NCBI GenBank assembly: GCA_002402175.1
Contig: NVVJ01000102.1
Coordinates: forward strand, 1 to 36,557
Direction: 5' to 3'
Length of the DNA: 36,557 nucleotides
Source: SAR86 cluster bacterium
Lineage (GTDB): Bacteria > Pseudomonadota > Gammaproteobacteria > Pseudomonadales > Pseudohongiellaceae
Part shown: positions 31,738-36,557 of the stretch, piece after piece
Layout: each line of letters begins with the position of its first letter
Position numbering within the stretch: the stretch's first letter is position 1
Program-made: the position numbers and the translations under genes
The notes under the pieces: generated by a model
What the model was told of the DNA's origin: nothing
Seen by the model: the letters and a program-made list of their open reading frames with translations, nothing else
Database searches by the model: none

Positions 31738-34566
31738 TCAATTTCCTACACTCTCTATTGCCAAAACACTGGTCGCCAAATTAAACAAAATTTGTGACAC
31801 GCTGGACCAGGTAACAAGATAATTTGTAGGCTCAACATCAAATGGCACAACAATAGTATCACCCGCTTCAAGGGTGCTTTCTTTTTCGAAGAACCACCTT
31901 GAGCTATTGTAGGAGACAACTCGTCCGTTTGCCTTAATAATGTAGGTTCGACCCGCGTCCGATCGCTGAGTCAGACCGCCACTTAAATCAATATAATCAG
32001 ATACCGATAAATCGGGGTTGTACAGATGAGATGTAGGGTAGCCAACCTCGCCCATAATGGAAATTTCCTGTCGTGTTCTCGGGATGAAAAGCTGGTCGCC
32101 GTTTCTTGCAATAACATCTTCTGAGGTAGCGCCAGCAATAAGCAGCGGCAAATCGATAATTAATCGACCCAAAGGCTCCGCATCGGCTACTTGCTTTAGA
32201 AGCCTTTGCCCGACTTCCAATACGTCCGTTTGCTCTCCTTCATCACCGGCATCTCCCAGAGCCACTGCAGCAATGTCGCTTTGTAGTTCTTCCTCGTACT
32301 GGTCTAACAACTCTCGTTCTCGTTCACGCAATGTCGCTCTTAATAGTATCGAAGCATTTGCATCAGCAAAACTTGTCAACCCACCGGCTCTTGCCAATAC
32401 CGAACTGAAAGTGTCGCCTTTCGATATAGAGTAAATGCCTGGCGAAATTACCTCGCCAGAAATTTCGACTGTTTCTGCATTTGTCCAATTAGGCAACTGT
32501 TTAACTGACAAATTATCGAATTCAGCCAGCCTCAAGTTCTGGCCTAATGCACCCGAGCTATTTAAATTAATATTTAAATGATCAACCTGGCGTCCCGAAT
32601 CCCCATTCACGTAATATCGAGTAATCTCGGCGCTACCAATCAGGGCGCTTTCTGTATAACCGCCGGACGCTAAAATCAAATCCTCTACGGTCATTCCGTT
32701 AACAAGCGGATATTCTCCGGGAAATTTAACTTGCCCAGAAACTTTGACAAGTCTTGACCTCTCGATAGAGTCGGCCTGCGTTCTTAACTGAGTGATCACA
32801 GAGTCTAATAACTCATCTCTCCCTCCTCCAGCATTGAAAATATACAGCGCATCACCCGCCTGTAGCGACCTGTCATGATCAATTCCAGTCCGACTTGAAT
32901 CTATGGCGCTTATTACTTCTATGTTTCCTCGAGTATCACGATTCCTTACTAACAGACCGTAGCGAACATCCGCGTTTTCTAGCAAGCCAGAAGCCGAGTC
33001 CAGCAGATCGCTTATAGTCATGCTTCGCAGCAAAGGGTAATCTCCAGGAAATCGAACACTTCCCTGAACTGACACGACCGCCGCCGGCGCATCGAATCGA
33101 GCCTGAGCATTTAGCTCTTCTAGTAAAGTGGTAATTGACTGCTGCCTGTCACCATTGGCCGCAAATGTCACTATACGGTCCCTTGGCTGCAATATCAGGT
33201 CGTCAACCGACCCTGGGTTTGTTATAGCCGCAAAAAGATTTACCCGCTCAACCTCAAGAATCCCGGTTGGAGGAAACTCTGTAATAACAAGCGCATAACG
33301 TGTATCTGGATTTGGTAAAAGCGCGCCTAACGAGGGGATAACATCTGAAATTCGCAGCCCTTCTCGCCACTGAAACCCGCCGGGCCTTCGCAAGTGACCT
33401 TCTGTCAGCACTACATTCTCCAGACGATCCAGAATTGAATACACCTGTATGACATCACCATTGCTAACTCCAAGCTGCTGTCCTTCCGTTGTTGCAAGAT
33501 CAACGTCTATGAGAGTTCGGTTTCCTCTTGCATCAATTCGTTCTATTCGAGACGCCCCGAGAAATGCCGTTGGAAGCAAACCACCCGACAAAGCAACAAC
33601 CTCTTCAACAGTACGCTCTTCCCTTAGCTCGTATATTGCAGGGCGAATTACCTCGCCCGCTATGCCAACGGTGTTTCCAATTGGTGGTATAAACAGAACA
33701 TCATCAGGCAATAAACGTACATCGGCACTGGTGTCGCCCTGTAGGAGAAGATCGTAAAGGTCCAGCTCGGATACAGTCTCTCCCTGCCGTCGTAATTGAA
33801 CGTGACGCAGAGAGCCTACATTGGTTATGCCACCACTCACCAACAGTGCATTTGTCATCGTAGAAAGCGAAGATACAGTATATGAACCCGGCCTATACGC
33901 TTCGCCAAGCACGAAAATACGAATTGATCGTAATGCGCCTAAGGTAACAGCAGCCCTTTGCCCAATAAGCTGCGAGGAGACGATTTCATTAATTTGCGCC
34001 CTCAACTCATTGAAATTAAGCCCTGCTACAGCAATTGGTCCAATCTCGGGAAATAGCATCATCCCCTCTCGGGTAATAACTAATTCATGAGTTACATTTT
34101 GTTGACCATAGAGTTGTAGGATAACTGTGTCCCCAGGGCCCATGATGTAGTTTGCAGGCACGGGGATATCTGTTGCTGGCGCGAAAGTTGTGGGCGAGCC
34201 TGCAAACAAGCTGTAGCCAAATTGCTCAAGTAGCGCACCTGTTTCCTGTAATTGAATGTCCTGAGCGAGCGATTCCTGCCCTAAACGACTATCTGCATTT
34301 TCTGCTATGCCATCCTGACTTGAGGAATTGACAGTTCGTGGCAATATTTCGATAGGTTGAACCAATTGCGGTTGCGCGCCACTACTCGAGCCCCGATTAG
34401 TTAAAAATACCTGCCGCTGCTCGGCGCTCAAGGCTTGCAACTGAGCCAGTTGCTCGGGAGTTAGGTTAATACTTTGGGCTATTATTGCGGGTGTGACTAA
34501 CAACAACGATAATGCAAGTAGTCTAACCCGGCTCATCAATGCTTTTTGTGGTTTTAGTTTTGTCAT
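31738..34566 (-). CDS. Giant polysaccharide export protein with seven SLBB-like repeats
   Basis: A Wza-like outer-membrane/periplasmic export protein of about 942 residues, against about 380 for Wza. The order is a signal peptide (hydrophobic run ending IIAQS, no lipobox Cys), a Gln-rich linker, and the export domain (YIMGPGDTVILQLYGQ, EGMMLFPEIGPIAVAGL). Then come seven SLBB-type units beginning FVLGEAYRPGSY, IAGEVIRPAIY, LTEGHLRRPGGF, VQGSVRFPGDY, VSGQVKFPGEY, ISGEVISPGIY and IMGEVGYPTSH. The sixth is interrupted by a charged coiled-coil-like insertion (ATLRERERELLDQYEEEL). A hydrophobic segment closes the C-terminus (YLVTWSSVSQILFNLATSVL). I preferred ATG 34566 to GTG 34572. The absence of a lipobox and the repeat count suggest a long periplasm-spanning conduit. 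Confidence 0.9.
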   Translation of the reverse strand: MTKLKPQKALMSRVRLLALSLLLVTPAIIAQSINLTPEQLAQLQALSAEQRQVFLTNRGSSSGAQPQLVQPIEILPRTVNSSSQDGIAENADSRLGQESLAQDIQLQETGALLEQFGYSLFAGSPTTFAPATDIPVPANYIMGPGDTVILQLYGQQNVTHELVITREGMMLFPEIGPIAVAGLNFNELRAQINEIVSSQLIGQRAAVTLGALRSIRIFVLGEAYRPGSYTVSSLSTMTNALLVSGGITNVGSLRHVQLRRQGETVSELDLYDLLLQGDTSADVRLLPDDVLFIPPIGNTVGIAGEVIRPAIYELREERTVEEVVALSGGLLPTAFLGASRIERIDARGNRTLIDVDLATTEGQQLGVSNGDVIQVYSILDRLENVVLTEGHLRRPGGFQWREGLRISDVIPSLGALLPNPDTRYALVITEFPPTGILEVERVNLFAAITNPGSVDDLILQPRDRIVTFAANGDRQQSITTLLEELNAQARFDAPAAVVSVQGSVRFPGDYPLLRSMTISDLLDSASGLLENADVRYGLLVRNRDTRGNIEVISAIDSSRTGIDHDRSLQAGDALYIFNAGGGRDELLDSVITQLRTQADSIERSRLVKVSGQVKFPGEYPLVNGMTVEDLILASGGYTESALIGSAEITRYYVNGDSGRQVDHLNINLNSSGALGQNLRLAEFDNLSVKQLPNWTNAETVEISGEVISPGIYSISKGDTFSSVLARAGGLTSFADANASILLRATLRERERELLDQYEEELQSDIAAVALGDAGDEGEQTDVLEVGQRLLKQVADAEPLGRLIIDLPLLIAGATSEDVIARNGDQLFIPRTRQEISIMGEVGYPTSHLYNPDLSVSDYIDLSGGLTQRSDAGRTYIIKANGRVVSYNSSRWFFEKESTLEAGDTIVVPFDVEPTNYLVTWSSVSQILFNLATSVLAIESVGN

Positions 34567-34677
34567 ATTCACTATGTGATTGTGTTTAAGAAAGGCTAAC
34601 TGGCGGCAGATGTTAACCTCTTCAACTTCTTAATTCTACTGATGTTTTTTCACTTTCTCGAAGTTGGCACTTCCTGT

Positions 34678-34992
34678 TCAGGCGGTTTCTTTTTGCAGCT
34701 CTGCAATCGTCTCCTTCAGTTGTTCGTATTCCTGCATTTTTCGCCTTAAAAAGCGTAGGGTAACTTTCGTTTTCCCTTCCGCCCCCTCAGGAGTAAGCAG
34801 ATATAAATAACCCGCCTTATTTGAACTCTTCTGGAAATTTCGGGCTTTGACCCAGCCTTTTTCCATCAAAGCTTTGAGGCAATAGTTAAGCTTGCCCAGG
34901 CTAATTCCCAACGATCTGGATAACTCCCGCTGTGACTGAGAAGGGTTTTCTTCAATAGATTTCAATAGCTTGTAGGTGATTTCATCTTGCAT
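34678..34992 (-). CDS. MarR-family EPS-associated transcriptional regulator (TIGR04176-like)
   Basis: A 104-residue winged-helix protein. DEITYKLLKSIEENPSQSQR is followed by the recognition region ELSRSLGISLGKLNYCLKAL and the wing YLYLLTPEGAEGKTKVT; the C-terminus is a coiled coil (FLRRKMQEYEQLKETIAELQ). This matches the small MarR-like regulators found at the head of exopolysaccharide operons, next to an RfaH/NusG gene. ATG at 34992 was chosen because GGAG lies eight bases upstream; a TTG at 34998 would sit too close. It lies between rfaH and the export gene, so it is probably an internal regulator of this operon. Its binding site is unknown, but the palindrome at 35792-35810 is a candidate. 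Confidence 0.9.
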   Translation of the reverse strand: MQDEITYKLLKSIEENPSQSQRELSRSLGISLGKLNYCLKALMEKGWVKARNFQKSSNKAGYLYLLTPEGAEGKTKVTLRFLRRKMQEYEQLKETIAELQKETA

Positions 34993-35057
34993 AGACAAAA
35001 CTCCAAAATTAACAGAGGTGTTAGGTCGGACAAAGAGTAAGTGAATTTTCTTCGATA

Positions 35058-35627
35058 TTATGCGTATTGCGGGATTCTGAGATCTTGCTTATTAAGTATT
35101 GTTTGAGTTTGATTACCGATGAGGTTTAGCAAGACGCTAACTCGACTCTTACCTTTTTCAGCCTGAAAGATGCAGTGATAGCCCGTAAAGGGGCCCTGCT
35201 CGATTTCAACCCGTTCACCTTTATCCCAGGAATGATTTCTAACACTTTGTAATTTCTGGCTATCTTCATTGCTTCTTAGCGAATCAATCAATGCCGATGG
35301 CACTGCCTTTGGTACTCCCTCAAACCTTACCAGTCCGCAAACTCCCCGTGTCGAGCGAATCGGCGCCCAGTTATCGCAGCTCCTGTCAAACTCGACAAAC
35401 AGGTAACGAGGAAAGAATGGCTCAATAATAGAAGACAAAACCCCCTTACGGCGCCTGGTAATCGCAATCTTCGGCAAATACACTTTGAAGCCCTGCCGTT
35501 CAAGATTCTCCTGCGCTAACGATTCCTGACGAGCCTTGGCGTAAAGCACATACCATTGCCTGTTTGGGCTCACGTGCGCTTGTGTGCTTTCAGTAATGTA
35601 TTGAGGATTGGCTTGTGAAAAAACCAT
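35058..35627 (-). CDS. rfaH: RfaH-type NusG paralogue
   Basis: A specialised transcription elongation factor that loads on RNA polymerase at ops sites, suppresses Rho and pausing, and recruits ribosomes to long polysaccharide operons. The 189-residue protein has the NusG N-terminal domain (RQWYVLYAKARQESLAQENL, GFKVYLPK, EPFFPRYLFVEF, STRGVCGLVRFEG) and a C-terminal KOW domain (KGERVEIEQGPFTGYHCIFQ to RVSVLLNLIGN). About 20 residues precede the usual start. It is first in the operon, 53 bases after a perfect ops element, so it probably acts on its own transcript. The ATG lacks a strong ribosome site. Confidence 0.93.
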   Translation of the reverse strand: MVFSQANPQYITESTQAHVSPNRQWYVLYAKARQESLAQENLERQGFKVYLPKIAITRRRKGVLSSIIEPFFPRYLFVEFDRSCDNWAPIRSTRGVCGLVRFEGVPKAVPSALIDSLRSNEDSQKLQSVRNHSWDKGERVEIEQGPFTGYHCIFQAEKGKSRVSVLLNLIGNQTQTILNKQDLRIPQYA

Positions 35628-35679
35628 ACTGTTTTCTTATATTTATTAGTCAGTTGAAAGACTATTCTAATGTTTTAGG

Positions 35680-35691
35680 CACGCTACCGCC
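35680..35691 (-). promoter_or_regulatory. ops element for RfaH loading
   Basis: The - strand reads GGCGGTAGCGTG, identical to the 12-base E. coli ops core, 53 bases upstream of the rfaH start codon and about 75 bases after the predicted transcription start. In the paused polymerase, ops exposes a non-template hairpin that recruits RfaH. This is the only full match I found in the window. Confidence 0.88.
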
Positions 35692-35771
35692 AACATTCTT
35701 ACTACGGCAGAACGCATCACTGAGGATTGCTACAATCTAGTACCAAGCAGGCGCCTCCCTCATAACCTCCG

Positions 35772-35799
35772 AGTGTACCGGAACTACATCCATGTTCAA
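35772..35799 (-). promoter_or_regulatory. Predicted promoter of the polysaccharide operon
   Basis: On the - strand, TTGAAC (35799-35794) and TACACT (35777-35772) are separated by 16 bases, each matching four of six sigma-70 positions. Transcription would start near 35765, giving a leader of about 138 bases that carries ops. The -35 hexamer lies inside the 19-nt palindrome, which supports regulated initiation here. The boxes are only moderate. Confidence 0.4.
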
Positions 35800-35810
35800 G
35801 CGTTGAACAT
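35792..35810. promoter_or_regulatory. Perfect 19-nt palindrome, candidate operator of the polysaccharide operon
   Basis: ATGTTCAA-GCG-TTGAACAT is a perfect 8-bp inverted repeat with a three-base centre. It overlaps the predicted -35 box and has no T-run, so it looks like a dimeric repressor or activator site rather than a terminator. The MarR-type regulator in the operon is one candidate ligand. Confidence 0.5.
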
Positions 35811-35897
35811 CAGCAACATCGCACAAGGCAATCAAAAGGGTCGTATAGGATATTTTTGGTGATTTGAACGCACATAGGCAAATCAGGCACCCGCACA

Positions 35898-36272
35898 TCA
35901 TACGAGCAATTTACAATCATACATCCCGAACTTTGGGTCTTGAGTCATAAGATTATAGTCTCGGGAAATACCCTGGGATATCAGCATTCGATCGAATGGA
36001 TCTCTGTGATGAAAGGGCAACTCCTTCAGCGGTAGCGCGTCTCTGGCGCTGAAGTCCAGTAACTCAAAACCACTTCGCGTCGCCATTTCCTCAGGGTCAA
36101 AACTAACGTCGAGTTTGCCGATGGAGCTCTTGATCATAATTTCTGCCACGGTAATGGCACTGACAAAAATGGTATTCGTTGGAGTCTCAAGCTCAGCACG
36201 GAAGTTTGGGGTTAATTTTTCAGGATCAGAGAGCGCCCATAAATAAATATGGGTATCGATGATAATGTTCAT
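35898..36272 (-). CDS. vapC: PIN-domain toxin (VapC-type ribonuclease)
   Basis: A type II toxin of 124 residues. PIN ribonucleases cut RNA with a Mg2+ site of four acidic residues: here D6 (IIDTHIYLWAL), E44 (ITVAEIMIK), D91/D94 (HHRDPFDRMLISQ) and D112 (LMTQDPKF). All are present, so the toxin looks active. The H-x-D-P-F-D-R block marks the subgroup usually paired with Phd-like antitoxins. ATG overlaps the antitoxin stop by one base (TAATG), the usual coupling. It is followed by the regulatory region of the polysaccharide operon. Confidence 0.92.
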   Translation of the reverse strand: MNIIIDTHIYLWALSDPEKLTPNFRAELETPTNTIFVSAITVAEIMIKSSIGKLDVSFDPEEMATRSGFELLDFSARDALPLKELPFHHRDPFDRMLISQGISRDYNLMTQDPKFGMYDCKLLV

Positions 36273-36502
36273 TAATCGCCGCCAAGAAACATCTGATTGA
36301 TTTCCTCGTTCTCATCCAGGAAATCGTCAGGCACTGTAAACTCGCCTACTAGTAGGCCAAGCTTGCGCTTCCCCTCAGGTTTGTGCGCAACCAAATCAAC
36401 AAGAGGAACATTGTTTTTCAAAATGACCACCGTTTCCCCGTGGTATGCAATATTCACTAGTTTGGAGAGGTTTGCTTTCGCATCTGAAATACTAATCTTC
36501 AT
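36272..36502 (-). CDS. Phd/YefM-family antitoxin
   Basis: A 76-residue antitoxin whose N-terminal half is the Phd/YefM DNA-binding dimer fold: ISISDAKANLSKLVNIAYHG, then ETVVILKNNVPLVDLVAHKP, matching the family pattern 'A-K-x-x-L-S-x-L-v...G-e-x-v-x-I-x-k-x-g-x-P-v-A-x-L-v'. The acidic C-terminal tail (VPDDFLDENEEINQMF) should wrap the toxin. Antitoxin-first order with a one-base overlap is standard, and the complex should repress its own promoter just upstream. The ATG at 36502 follows a weak site. Confidence 0.9.
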   Translation of the reverse strand: MKISISDAKANLSKLVNIAYHGETVVILKNNVPLVDLVAHKPEGKRKLGLLVGEFTVPDDFLDENEEINQMFLGGD

Positions 36503-36544
36503 TATTTATCCCGCACTGCTTTCCGCTAATTTAGACCAACCATA

Positions 36545-36554
36545 TCTATATAGA
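36545..36554. promoter_or_regulatory. Short palindrome upstream of the antitoxin gene
   Basis: TCTATATAGA is a perfect 10-nt palindrome 42 bases upstream of the antitoxin start and at the very edge of the window. Phd/YefM pairs autoregulate through such sites, so this may be an operator with an embedded -10 box. The upstream half of the region is not visible. Confidence 0.3.
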
Positions 36555-36557
36555 CTA

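Noticed and set aside
35729..35747. A sigma-54-like string (TTGGTACTAGATTGT) on the - strand upstream of ops, tempting because FleQ is in the window
   Set aside because: Spacing between the GG and the -12 element is one base short and the GC of the -12 box is missing.
35792..35810. Reading the 19-nt palindrome as a LexA box or a vapC terminator
   Set aside because: The half-sites and spacing do not fit known LexA boxes (CTGT-N8-ACAG), and no T-run follows the stem in either direction.
36029..36039. A near-ops string (GCGGTAGCGCG) on the + strand
   Set aside because: It differs from ops at the end, is antisense within the vapC gene and precedes no + strand operon.
1..36557. CRISPR arrays, tRNA or rRNA genes, and insertion sequences
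   Set aside because: No regularly spaced repeats, tRNA-like folds, rRNA segments or transposase frames were seen in either strand.

Overview
The window looks like a chromosomal segment from a Gammaproteobacterium, probably a free-living, marine-type Pseudomonadales/Cellvibrionales relative. The basis is the purM-purN-DUF3108 block, a FleQ-type enhancer-binding protein with its c-di-GMP motif, FlgM, and an RfaH/ops-controlled polysaccharide operon. No taxon-specific marker was seen, so this is an inference from gene content.

Left part (1-13 kb) is a mixed housekeeping and regulatory region. It holds a possible dispersed intergenic repeat, then purM, purN and an exported DUF3108 protein as one + strand unit. 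fleQ follows on the - strand with a good sigma-70-type promoter, and upstream of it a FemAB/GNAT-like transferase with its own terminator. Next come a hotdog thioesterase, an isolated flgM, a pair of TIGR04282/TIGR04283 (rSAM/selenodomain or 'arsenosugar') transferases, an orphan small protein, an AP2-domain protein, a membrane-anchored winged-helix regulator preceded by palindromes, malonyl-CoA decarboxylase and, divergently, a class-C-type serine hydrolase lipoprotein.

Right part (about 14.5-35.8 kb) is one large - strand surface-polysaccharide locus, read from right to left. A predicted promoter with a 19-nt palindrome over its -35 box leads to a perfect ops element (GGCGGTAGCGTG). Next are rfaH, an EPS-associated MarR-type regulator, a giant seven-SLBB export protein, a Wzz-type chain-length protein, a UDP-sulfoquinovose synthase (SQD1 family), a second nucleotide-sugar epimerase/dehydratase, and a CapD/WbjB-like 4,6-dehydratase. 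Then come two sulfotransferase-like genes, four GT4 glycosyltransferases, Wzx, a Wzy candidate, an OafA-type acyltransferase with an SGNH domain, and an alkaline-phosphatase-superfamily-like protein. The locus contains no recognisable initiating phosphoglycosyltransferase. Decayed gene pieces mark its joints: an asparagine-synthase C-terminal remnant between wzz and sqdB, a 590-base decayed stretch between the acyltransferase and the AlkP-like gene, and a VanZ pseudogene plus another remnant at the distal end.

The most exciting reading is a sulfated polysaccharide whose sulfur enters two ways: as a sulfonate through sulfoquinovose, and as sulfate esters through PAPS sulfotransferases. Its long operon would be kept transcribed by an RfaH homologue encoded inside it, behind its own ops site. 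The middle of the locus (about 18-27 kb) is visibly AT-richer than its two ends, suggesting a swapped-in serotype cassette. A PIN/Phd toxin-antitoxin pair sits just upstream of the operon at the right edge. Many genes use TTG or GTG starts; where a Shine-Dalgarno sequence decided the start, the entry says so.
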